This document shows, one piece after another, positions 1-5,899 of a stretch of 6,113 bases of DNA. Source of the stretch: Flavobacteriales bacterium (GTDB lineage: Bacteria; Bacteroidota; Bacteroidia; DT-38); assembly GCA_013214975.1 (NCBI GenBank), contig JABSPR010000107.1, positions 1 to 6,113 of the forward strand. Reading direction: 5' to 3'. The first letter of the stretch is position 1; each line of letters opens with the position of its first letter. The notes under the pieces were generated by a model that saw nothing but the letters and a program-made list of their open reading frames with translations, made no database searches and was not told the origin of the DNA. The position numbers and the translations under genes are program-made.

Positions 1-120
1 AGAAGTACAAATGCTTCTGCGGAATCTTTCAATTCTAAAATAAAGGCATTTAGAGCACAATTTAGAGGTGTTAGGAATGTAGAATTTTTCCTTTTTAGGC
101 TGGAGAAACTTTTTGCTTAA
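1..120 (+). CDS. Transposase C-terminus, ISL3-like DDE (ISAon1-type), partial at window edge
   Basis: Frame 1 is open from the first base to a TAA at 118-120 and gives 39 residues, the end of a transposase that begins outside the window. The visible pattern is STNASAESFNSKIK, then FRGVRN, then FFLFRLEKLFA. It fits the ISL3-type DDE signature N-x3-E-x2-N-x-K-I-K followed by G-x-R-N-x2-F-F. The Glu at visible residue 8 would be the last acidic residue of the DDE triad. Bacteroidota ISAon1-type elements carry very similar C-termini (family knowledge). The enzyme would catalyse cut-and-paste movement of its element. Whether the copy is intact cannot be judged from here. Confidence 0.82.
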   Translation, partial: RSTNASAESFNSKIKAFRAQFRGVRNVEFFLFRLEKLFA

Positions 121-130
121 TTTTTGAAAA

Positions 131-152
131 CAACAACTTTTTATATTGATCC
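131..152. mobile_element. Possible right end of the ISL3-like element
   Basis: An IS terminus is expected shortly after the transposase stop at 120. The stretch CAACAACTTTTTATATTGAT, running on to CC at 152, lies at the right distance and resembles the ends I loosely recall for Bacteroidota elements of this type. The left end is not in the window, so the inverted repeat cannot be matched and the boundary is a guess. Confidence 0.2.
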
Positions 153-172
153 AAAAAAAGCCATTATCTTTA
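146..172 (+). promoter_or_regulatory. Candidate Bacteroidota-type promoter for the 228-1106 gene
   Basis: TTG at 146-148 and TATCTTTA at 165-172 are separated by 16 bases. They resemble the Bacteroidota sigma-A promoter (TTG near -33 and TAnnTTTG near -7), with A instead of G at the last position. Transcription would begin about 50 bases before the ATG at 228. The -33 part overlaps the possible IS end, so the IS may supply part of this promoter. Such short motifs arise often by chance in AT-rich DNA. Confidence 0.3.
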
Positions 173-227
173 GCGCCAATAGATAGTAATAAACCAACTT
201 TAAAAGCCCTAAGCTCTCTATAGCTTC

Positions 228-1106
228 ATGAAGCATCTAATTCTCATATTTCTTTTAATCCCACTATTCTCCTTTAGTCAATGGAATGCTACAGACGACA
301 AGAAAGAACCTTTATCAAACTATGCGATGGTCGGTAGAACAGAGTTCATCGGTATGTATACTCAGAAGGGCAAGAAAAACAAACTTATAATTAAGGCTAA
401 TGGGAAAACAAGAAGAAAATTCAAGTTACCAGAAGATACTTTGTTAAACAGATTAAAAGGCAGATGGACAGAAGTCAATAATACTATAACTTTTACTTAC
501 GTGAAAAAGAAAATAGAAACGATAGCCCATTATAACATTGAAGAAAATTGTCTCACATACACAGATAAGACAGACTGTCTATTTATTAAAAAAGAAAAAC
601 CTTTTCAATTAAACACCTCTTTGCAATTTCAACCGTCAATATTATGGAAGCCAGGATATGTATCAATTAATCCTGCCTTTTCAATCCTATATAAAGAGCG
701 ATTTGCAGCTTCATTGGGGCCAACAGTTAGTAGATTCTTTATAAAAGGAATCGGATTTACTACTGGAATAAATTACAAGATTATATCAAAAAAGAAATAC
801 TCTATAGGCATAGATGCTATATACCTTTGCAATTTAAAATCAGAATCTAGCGCTGGTAGAGGCGAAACAGTTCTAACAACTTATTCAATCCCGTTATCCC
901 AATTTACGGCAACCGGTATTTCATTCGATTACAAATTTGAAAACCAAAATAGGATTAGAATTACACCAACTTATTACGCCCCAATTAAAACGTACAGTTC
1001 GGTGCTTACGTTTGGAATAAGAGATGAGAATTTAGAAAAAAAGATTAATACCCGATTCAAAGCATCTTTCGGATTACACTTTACAATATTGGTGACTCAT
1101 TTATGA
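228..1106 (+). CDS. Exported hypothetical protein, possible outer-membrane beta-barrel
   Basis: A 292-residue protein that I do not recognise as a named family. It opens with a clear signal peptide (MKHLILIFLLIPLFSFSQ, likely cleavage after SFS or SFSQ), which fixes the start at 228. No Shine-Dalgarno site is visible, which is normal for this phylum. Residues about 36-122 form a short beta-rich block (GMYTQKGKKN, LKGRWTEVNNTITF, CLFIKKE) of the 'G-x-W-x-V-x-x-N-x-I' style seen in lipocalin-like domains; this is a weak resemblance only. Residues about 130-292 are a series of alternating hydrophobic and polar strands rich in Tyr, Phe and Gly (PGYVSINPAF, GIGFTTGINYK, ISFDYKF, RIRITPTYYAP, FKASFGLHFTIL), as in small outer-membrane barrels. 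Only two cysteines (108 and 117) lie in the N-terminal block. There is no T9SS sorting tail. The protein is probably periplasmic or outer membrane. The gene converges on the next one, with 20 bases between stop codons. Confidence 0.75.
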   Translation: MKHLILIFLLIPLFSFSQWNATDDKKEPLSNYAMVGRTEFIGMYTQKGKKNKLIIKANGKTRRKFKLPEDTLLNRLKGRWTEVNNTITFTYVKKKIETIAHYNIEENCLTYTDKTDCLFIKKEKPFQLNTSLQFQPSILWKPGYVSINPAFSILYKERFAASLGPTVSRFFIKGIGFTTGINYKIISKKKYSIGIDAIYLCNLKSESSAGRGETVLTTYSIPLSQFTATGISFDYKFENQNRIRITPTYYAPIKTYSSVLTFGIRDENLEKKINTRFKASFGLHFTILVTHL

Positions 1107-1126
1107 GAATACCAATGCCAAGTAGC

Positions 1127-1843
1127 CTATCTCTTTAAAATTTTAACCGAACCAGAACCTGTAGAAAGGATATACATACCGCTAGCAACGTTCGATAAAT
1201 CTATCGTATTAGCGTTCTTAACATCTAGTATGCCATTCCCTAGCAAATCCAAAACTTTCCCAGTTACCTTTTGATTTAAGTTTACTAATCCTGAAGTTGG
1301 ATTAGGTGATACAGAAAGAGCTTCAATAGTAGAAAGATTTTCTACTCCCACACCAATACAACTCCCAACACCCGAACCATCAATTGTAATATTAATGTTA
1401 AACGTATATGGATAAACAAAAGCATTACTAAATCTTAAATCCATGTTTACAGCAATTACATATAGCCCAGATAATGTTGGAGTTCCTAAAAACTTCATAC
1501 AACTAATTGAGGTCCCTGTTATACCTGACGGTTGAAATACACACGATGCATCTTCACACACATATGAAATTCCAGGAGGTAATCCTGTAACACTAGTTAC
1601 CCAAGCAGAGTCTAAACTGAGTGTTACCATGGCACCAATATTTACTGTTGTATCATTAGGATATACAAAAGTTGACGTTTCATCATATGGTTGATTTTCA
1701 CATCCATTTTCTTGCACAGCAGGCCATATCCCTACACTCGTGTACGCCTCATCCGGTGTACAAAGACCAACACCAGCTGACACACTTACTGAAAAAATCA
1801 GTTGACCAACTGCCAACAAGAATAATGCAAGATGCTTTTTCAT
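1127..1843 (-). CDS. Secreted Ig-like protein with T9SS type A sorting domain
   Basis: 238 residues. A signal peptide spans about 1-23 (MKKHLALFLLAVGQLIFSVS, then VSA), so the protein is exported by Sec. The mature part (about 24-165) is beta-rich and has cysteines at 28, 48, 96, 101, 115 and 162. The segment VTSVTGLPPGISYVCE with CVFQPSG and GTPTLSGLYVIAV is typical of Ig-like repeats in Bacteroidota surface proteins. Residues about 172-238 are a type A T9SS C-terminal domain: LSVSPNPTSGLVNLN, then DLLGNG, IDLSNVASGMYILST and the final VKILKR. In this system the tail directs passage across the outer membrane and is usually removed as the protein is attached to the surface. No enzymatic motif is visible and the ligand or substrate is unknown. 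The gene is divergent from the beta-propeller gene at 2128, which carries the same kind of tail. Confidence 0.85.
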   Translation of the reverse strand: MKKHLALFLLAVGQLIFSVSVSAGVGLCTPDEAYTSVGIWPAVQENGCENQPYDETSTFVYPNDTTVNIGAMVTLSLDSAWVTSVTGLPPGISYVCEDASCVFQPSGITGTSISCMKFLGTPTLSGLYVIAVNMDLRFSNAFVYPYTFNINITIDGSGVGSCIGVGVENLSTIEALSVSPNPTSGLVNLNQKVTGKVLDLLGNGILDVKNANTIDLSNVASGMYILSTGSGSVKILKR

Positions 1844-1891
1844 AATATTTTAACTGAAGCTAAAAATAAGACAATTAAATTCTTTCGAACC

Positions 1892-1907
1892 ATTTCAAAT
1901 TTGAAAT
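1892..1907. repeat. Perfect 16-base palindrome, candidate operator
   Basis: ATTTCAAATTTGAAAT reads the same on both strands over all 16 bases. It lies 49 bases upstream of the start of the minus-strand gene at 1843, which suits a site bound by a dimeric regulator. It is made mainly of A and T, so chance is a real alternative, and no regulator gene lies nearby. Confidence 0.4.
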
Positions 1908-2030
1908 TGAATTAAATTTTACTTTTTCTTCCACTATCCGTAAATGCAGGTATTATTCATGAATACAACCGCTTAACTAAAATAGGCTCGAATGCCATTT
2001 AATTAATATCTATTATTAAAAACTTACTTT

Positions 2031-2056
2031 AGGGTATATACACAAAACAGGGTATA
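2031..2056 (+). repeat. Direct repeat AGGGTATA, two copies 18 bases apart
   Basis: AGGGTATA occurs at 2031-2038 and again at 2049-2056, each followed by a similar TAC or C. The pair lies 71-97 bases before the ATG at 2128. These are among the few G-rich strings in a very AT-rich spacer. They could be tandem binding sites for an activator of the beta-propeller gene. The function is inferred from position only. Confidence 0.3.
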
Positions 2057-2127
2057 CTTATGAAAGATTTGCTGCAATTTCTGTCGACATTGCAATAAAA
2101 AACGAGCAACATAATTAATTTATTACC

Positions 2128-3492
2128 ATGAGATATTTAGCCTTATCACTACTATTAGCATTCACAATTTCAGTCGGTTTTGCAGGATGGGAAGCACTTC
2201 CCAATTCCCCCAAAGGAGGTTACTGGAATCACGATGATATTGTATTTTGGAATGATAGCCTTGGATGGGTCTGTGATATTTCTGGGAAAATATACAAAAC
2301 TACAGATGCAGGTGATAGCTGGGATCTTGTAAAAGACAGCCCAGGTACTTCTTTTAGAGCAATGGCTTTTATTTCTGATTCAATTGGCTTTGTGGGTACG
2401 TTAGGGCCTGGTGACTGGGTAGATCAAACTTCTGATGACACATTAATGTATAAAACAATTGATGGCGGCCTAACCTGGAGTTCTGTCACAAATATTCCGA
2501 ACAATGTTCCTATCTCTGGAATATGCGGATTACAAGCTATTGACAGTCTAAATATTGTAGGCGTCGGACGATATGACGGACCTGCTGCTTTTATTAAAAG
2601 TAGCGATGGAGGTGTAACATGGCAAACATTTGCCGTTCCCCTAGCACATGGTTTAGTAGATGTCCATTTTTTCTCGCCCGATACTGGCCTAATATGCGGA
2701 AGAAAAGATTGGAGAAGCACAATATATTACACAACAGATGGTGGTCAAAGTTTCGTAGAAGTTTCCAATACAGAATATGATCACGTTTGGAAACTTTTCT
2801 TTCTAGATAGATATGAAGGGTTTGGTCAAATTTCAGCGTACTCAGATGGTGAAAGATATTACATGCATACCATAGATGGCGGATTAACATGGGCGAAAGT
2901 GTATTATACCGGACCTAACCAGAATTACGAAGGGCTAGGAATAGGATTCCTAAATTCAAATATCGGCTGGGCTGCTGGAGGAAATAGAACATGGCAAACT
3001 ATAGATGGTGGAACAACATGGGAAAAGATTCAAATAGATCAACCCTTCAATGATGTAATAAATCGATTTATAAAAATTAACGATACTACCATGTATGCAG
3101 CAGGTGTAAGGATTTACAGATTTGTTCTTGAGGCGGAAGATACACTTGTAACACCAGATTCGGACCCAGTAGATCCATTAGAATCAATAAACGACAATGA
3201 ATTTAACAATTCTCTTTGCACAATTTCATGCTCACCAAATCCTATAAATGGTCAGGCTAAAATTACATATATAGTGCCTGTAGATGGCCACGTGTCTATT
3301 GGCATTACGAGCATCGGAGGAAGAGTTATCGAGTTATTGGTTGACGAAAAACAAAGAGCAGGAACTTACACTATTAATTACAACCCTAGTTATAACGAGA
3401 AATTTGTTGGCTGCACAATACTTACCGGACCGTACAGAAGTAATGTGAAAATTTTAAATATAAATGGCGGTAATTTTCCGACAGATTACTAG
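2128..3492 (+). CDS. YCF48/BNR-repeat beta-propeller protein with T9SS sorting domain
   Basis: 454 residues. A signal peptide is present (MRYLALSLLLAFTISVGFA, about 1-19). Six BNR/Asp-box style repeats follow at near-regular spacing: TDAGDSW (about 59), TIDGGLTW (110), SSDGGVTW (158), TTDGGQSF (202), TIDGGLTW (248) and TIDGGTTW (291). Most are preceded by an aromatic-rich strand and followed by a G-x-x-G strand such as IGFVGT, TGLICG or IGWAAGG. This is the YCF48-like/sortilin-like propeller layout. BNR repeats alone do not imply sialidase activity, and no catalytic set is evident. Residues about 353-445 form a T9SS type A tail with ISCSPNPINGQAKITYIV, SIGGRVIELLVDEKQRAGTY and GPYRSNVKIL. About ten further residues (NINGGNFPTDY region) run past the usual end of the domain. 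The likely role is a secreted or surface-anchored scaffold or binding protein. The gene converges with the ABC-F gene, with 3 bases between the stop codons. Confidence 0.9.
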   Translation: MRYLALSLLLAFTISVGFAGWEALPNSPKGGYWNHDDIVFWNDSLGWVCDISGKIYKTTDAGDSWDLVKDSPGTSFRAMAFISDSIGFVGTLGPGDWVDQTSDDTLMYKTIDGGLTWSSVTNIPNNVPISGICGLQAIDSLNIVGVGRYDGPAAFIKSSDGGVTWQTFAVPLAHGLVDVHFFSPDTGLICGRKDWRSTIYYTTDGGQSFVEVSNTEYDHVWKLFFLDRYEGFGQISAYSDGERYYMHTIDGGLTWAKVYYTGPNQNYEGLGIGFLNSNIGWAAGGNRTWQTIDGGTTWEKIQIDQPFNDVINRFIKINDTTMYAAGVRIYRFVLEAEDTLVTPDSDPVDPLESINDNEFNNSLCTISCSPNPINGQAKITYIVPVDGHVSIGITSIGGRVIELLVDEKQRAGTYTINYNPSYNEKFVGCTILTGPYRSNVKILNINGGNFPTDY

Positions 3493-3495
3493 AGG

Positions 3496-5358
3496 CTAAC
3501 TTAGTTCAGAGAGTTCTAACCAACGATCGGTTTTAGTGTCTAAGTCGACTAGGAGTTCGCTTAAGTCTGCTGACAAAGCCATTATTTCTTGCGTGTCTAA
3601 TTCACCTGTTGATAGTTCTAATTCTAAGCGAGTCTTTTTATTCTCCAATAGCGGCATATCTACTTCGAGTTTTTCTAATTCCGCTTTTTCTTTAAAACTA
3701 AGTTTGGTCTTTTCCTTAGTAGGTTTTGATTTGGCAACTAATTTAATTTGAGTATTGACAGTGTTATCCTTTTTTAAATTAAACTTCTGCTCTTCCCTCC
3801 ATATCGTATAGTTACCAAGAATATCTTTAATCTGCCCCTCACCTTCAAAGACAAATAAGTGATCAACTATTTTATCCATAAAATACCTATCGTGAGTAAC
3901 AACAATTAAGCAGCCTTTGAAATTCTCAAGATATTCTTCAAGAACATTCATTGTAAAGATGTCCAAGTCGTTCGTTGGCTCATCGAGAATCAAGAAATTC
4001 GGATTTTTAACCAATACTGTTAGTAAATAAAGTCTTCTTTTCTCACCACCACTTAGGGTTTTAACATACTGGTAATGCATATGAGATGGAAAAAGGAACC
4101 GCTCCAAGAACTGACTGGCACTTACTTTCCTACCTCCAACTACAGGGATAACTTCAGCAATATCTTTTACTATTTCAATTACTCTTTTATCATCCTTCAG
4201 TTTCATTCCATCTTGACGGAAATATCCAAAAGTAACGGTCTCGCCAGTAGCAATTTTTCCGCTATCAGGCTCTAATTGCGAAGTAATCATATTCAAAAAA
4301 CTAGATTTACCTGTCCCGTTTTTCCCTACTATACCCAATTTTTCTAGTCGCTGAAAGTTGTAACTAAACTTATCTAGAACATTAACGTCACCGAATGATT
4401 TACTCACTTTATGAAATTCAACAGTCTTAGTACCCAGCCTATTCATAGTAACTTCAAGGTCTAACTCATCTTTACTAATTCTTTTAGTTGCCTTATCCTG
4501 CAGATTATAGAAGGCACCTTGCCTTGATTTCGATTTGGTCGTTCGAGCTTTAGGCATTCTTCGCATCCATTCTAATTCTGTTCGCATTAGATTTTTAGCT
4601 TTCGTAATATTCGTTTGCTCAAGCTCCTCACGCTCTGCCTTTTTCTCCAAGAAATAGCTATAATTACCAGTATACTTATAAAGGTTTCCCTGATCCAATT
4701 CTATCATATGGTTGCAGATTACCTCAAGAAAATAACGATCGTGCGTTACCATCAACACGGTAGATGCATTTTTCGACAAGTATTTCTCTAGCCATTCAAT
4801 CATATCCAAATCCAGATGATTGGTAGGTTCGTCTAGAATCATAAAGTCCGGATTCTGCGCAAGAACTCGAGCCAAAGACAGCCGTTTGATTTGGCCTCCA
4901 GAAAGGCTTCCTATTTTCTGTTTAGGCAGATCTACTTTTAATTCATTTAGTATCTGATCTAAAGACAGTTCAACTTCCCAGCCGTTGAAGTTCGACATAT
5001 CTTCAAAAGCATCTTCCATCTGCTTCCCTTCAATGTTATTTTCGACGCAATAGTTGTAGCTTTTAATTGCTCTAAAAACAGGATTATTCCCATCATAGAT
5101 AACTTCCTCAACAGTTTTGGATTCGTCAAAATTTTCGTTTTGAGATAAAAAGCCTATCGTAATATCATTTCTATATATAACGGAACCACTATCTGGCTCT
5201 TCTTCGCCAGCAAGAACGCGTAGCAATGTTGACTTCCCAGTCCCGTTCTTCGCGATCAGACCAACCTTATCCCCTTTATTCAGACCAAATGATATACCTT
5301 GGAATAGCTCCTTTATACCATATGACTTTGATAAATTCTCAACTGACAAATAATTCAT
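3496..5358 (-). CDS. uup: ABC-F family ATPase, Uup-type
   Basis: 620 residues from the start chosen here, MNYLSVENLSKSYG, the usual N-terminus of this family in Bacteroidota. An in-frame ATG at 5394 would add 12 residues (MSPSQIVVSLPA) without family support. Two complete ATPase domains are present. Domain 1 has Walker A AKNGTGKST (36-44), signature LSGGQ (152-156), Walker B MILDEPTNHLD (173-183) and H-loop THDRYF (205-210). Domain 2 has GKNGTGKSS (345-353), LSGGE (435-439), LILDEPTNDLD (456-466) and THDRYF (488-493). The linker between them (about 220-305) contains the charged WMRRMPKARTTKSKSR stretch typical of Uup. A Lys/Glu-rich C-terminal part (about 540-620) is predicted coiled coil, as in Uup. 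There are no membrane segments, so it is a cytosolic, ribosome-associated translation factor rather than a transporter. Uup has also been linked to transposon excision and branched DNA. Assignment to Uup rather than another ABC-F subgroup is by motif reading. Confidence 0.93.
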   Translation of the reverse strand: MNYLSVENLSKSYGIKELFQGISFGLNKGDKVGLIAKNGTGKSTLLRVLAGEEEPDSGSVIYRNDITIGFLSQNENFDESKTVEEVIYDGNNPVFRAIKSYNYCVENNIEGKQMEDAFEDMSNFNGWEVELSLDQILNELKVDLPKQKIGSLSGGQIKRLSLARVLAQNPDFMILDEPTNHLDLDMIEWLEKYLSKNASTVLMVTHDRYFLEVICNHMIELDQGNLYKYTGNYSYFLEKKAEREELEQTNITKAKNLMRTELEWMRRMPKARTTKSKSRQGAFYNLQDKATKRISKDELDLEVTMNRLGTKTVEFHKVSKSFGDVNVLDKFSYNFQRLEKLGIVGKNGTGKSSFLNMITSQLEPDSGKIATGETVTFGYFRQDGMKLKDDKRVIEIVKDIAEVIPVVGGRKVSASQFLERFLFPSHMHYQYVKTLSGGEKRRLYLLTVLVKNPNFLILDEPTNDLDIFTMNVLEEYLENFKGCLIVVTHDRYFMDKIVDHLFVFEGEGQIKDILGNYTIWREEQKFNLKKDNTVNTQIKLVAKSKPTKEKTKLSFKEKAELEKLEVDMPLLENKKTRLELELSTGELDTQEIMALSADLSELLVDLDTKTDRWLELSELS

Positions 5359-5444
5359 AGCTGGTAAAGATACCACAATCTGTGATGGAGACATACCAAC
5401 GAAGTTTTGAGTTTCACTTCTTTTAATGCAACTTGATTATTAAG

Positions 5445-5459
5445 ACTTTAACATAAAGT
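5445..5459. repeat. Inverted repeat just upstream of the siaC-like gene
   Basis: ACTTTA-aca-TAAAGT has perfect six-base arms and a three-base spacer, and it ends 3 bases before the ATG at 5463. A protein bound here would cover the start of the siaC-like gene and lies in the 104-base spacer shared with the divergent ABC-F gene. A TTG at 5433-5435 and the right arm (TAAAGTTT) could form a poor promoter with 18 bases between them. The function is inferred. Confidence 0.35.
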
Positions 5460-5462
5460 TTA

Positions 5463-5855
5463 ATGCTACATAACTTAATTATTGAAGCAGACGAGAGAAC
5501 TCCTTATCTTAATTTTAATGCAAATTCAGGAGTTTTTTTTTTATTGATGGCAAATTAATGCCACCAAACCCTCTTATGTTTTTTCATGAAATATTTGATT
5601 GGCTAAAAGCCTACGCAAAGAAGCCTGCAAAGAAAATGACTCTAAATATCAGAATCTACTATTTAAGTTCTGCGTCCGCCAAATACTTTCTAACGCTCCT
5701 CGAATTCCTTAATGATCTTTCATGTATCCAGCAACCATGATGTAGTGATTAATTGGCTCTATGACCAGCGAAACGCTCTTAAAGAAGTTGGTAGTGATTA
5801 CAAATCACTGCTATCAATTCCTTTTAATTTGATTCCAGACAAACATAAAGCATAA
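5463..5855 (+). pseudogene. SiaC-family regulatory phosphoprotein (DUF1987), interrupted by two frame changes
   Basis: Three segments in two frames join into one SiaC-like protein of about 129 residues, close to the family's usual length. Segment 1 (5463 to the T run) reads MLHNLIIEADERTPYLNFN, then ANSG and VFF. Segment 2 (from about 5540) reads FIDGKLMPPNPLMFFHEIFD, then WLKAYAKKPAKKMTLN, IRIYYLSSASAK and LLEFLNDL. Segment 3 (from 5721, original frame) reads HVSSNHDVVINWLYD, then EVGSDYKSLLSIPFNLIPD, and ends at TAA 5853-5855. These match the DUF1987 order: TP near the start, G-x-x-x-P-x-N-P, F-x-W-L, a strand with a Ser/Thr cluster, V-x-NW-x-Y-D, and G-x-DY-x-S-L-x-x-P-F. SiaC proteins are switched by phosphorylation through a SiaB kinase and a SiaA phosphatase, and bind diguanylate cyclase SiaD in Pseudomonas. 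The SS of YYLSSASAK aligns with that phosphosite region, with Ser in place of Thr (my alignment). The first break is at ten T (5533-5542) and the second at CTTT (5717-5720). No partner kinase or phosphatase gene is in the window. The lesions could be real decay, slippage-tolerant expression or sequence error. An ATG at 5558 inside segment 2 gives only a spurious 60-codon frame. Confidence 0.85.
5533..5542 (+). repeat. T10 homopolymer at the first frame break of the siaC-like gene
   Basis: Ten consecutive T lie between the codons for Gly (GGA, 5529-5531) and Asp (GAT, 5546-5548). Eight or eleven T would keep the gene in one frame; ten shifts it, and the upstream frame ends at TAA 5556-5558. 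Runs of this length are prone to replication slippage and RNA polymerase slippage. They are also common sites of read error. Confidence 0.9.
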
Positions 5856-5856
5856 A

Positions 5857-5886
5857 AAAAGGCCTCTATTTCCATGGAGACCTTTT
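5857..5886 (+). terminator. Hairpin terminator after the siaC-like gene
   Basis: AAAAGG-c-CTC (5857-5866) pairs with GAG-a-CCTTTT (5877-5886) around a ten-base loop, with a single C/A mismatch. It starts 1 base after the stop codon and is followed by an AT-rich, T-containing tract (to 5900). The A-run on one side and the T-run on the other make it potentially active on both strands, so it could also shield the gene from transcription coming out of the IS. Confidence 0.75.
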
Positions 5887-5899
5887 ATAATATTCTTTT

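Larger units (their letters stand above)
1844..2127. other. Divergent intergenic region, no gene seen
   Basis: These 284 bases separate two divergent genes for T9SS-exported proteins and must contain both promoters. I found no convincing open frame, tRNA or structured RNA. Weak promoter-like strings occur: TATTTTTA on the minus strand (1861-1868) and AAGATTTG on the plus strand (2064-2071). Neither has a well-placed TTG partner. A perfect palindrome and a direct repeat inside the region are listed separately. Confidence 0.7.

Noticed and set aside
1104..1140. Shared terminator between the convergent genes at 1106 and 1127
   Set aside because: Only a bulged pairing of GAGAATA with TATCTC is visible, with no strong stem or GC core. 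It is not supportable as a terminator.
1861..1868. TATTTTTA (minus strand) as the -7 element of the gene at 1127-1843
   Set aside because: No TTG lies at the expected distance upstream, and the string is ordinary in such AT-rich DNA.
2072..2093. Small hairpin TGCAAT...ATTGCA before the beta-propeller gene
   Set aside because: It has only six base pairs with a ten-base loop and no T-run on the plus strand. It is too weak to call a terminator or riboswitch.
2424..2890. Two open frames of 98 codons on the minus strand
   Set aside because: Both lie inside the well-supported beta-propeller gene, their translations show no domain or signal, and they overlap each other. They are shadows of the real gene.
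2128..3492. Sialidase function suggested by the Asp-box repeats
   Set aside because: The repeats follow the YCF48/sortilin-like propeller pattern, and I see no arginine triad or other catalytic set of sialidases.
3536..4275. Plus-strand open frames of 71 and 66 codons
   Set aside because: They lie wholly within the ABC-F gene on the opposite strand. The first is Ser/Phe/Leu-rich in the way expected for the antisense of Glu/Lys-rich coding sequence.
5359..5394. Upstream start of the ABC-F gene adding 12 residues
   Set aside because: The family begins at MNYLSVENL. The extra stretch has no family support, and the upstream ATG has no better initiation signal.
5558..5740. A separate 60-codon gene starting at 5558
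   Set aside because: Its first residues are the middle of a DUF1987 domain (GKLMPPNP continues upstream of the ATG) and its last five residues are out of frame. It is a fragment of the split siaC-like gene.
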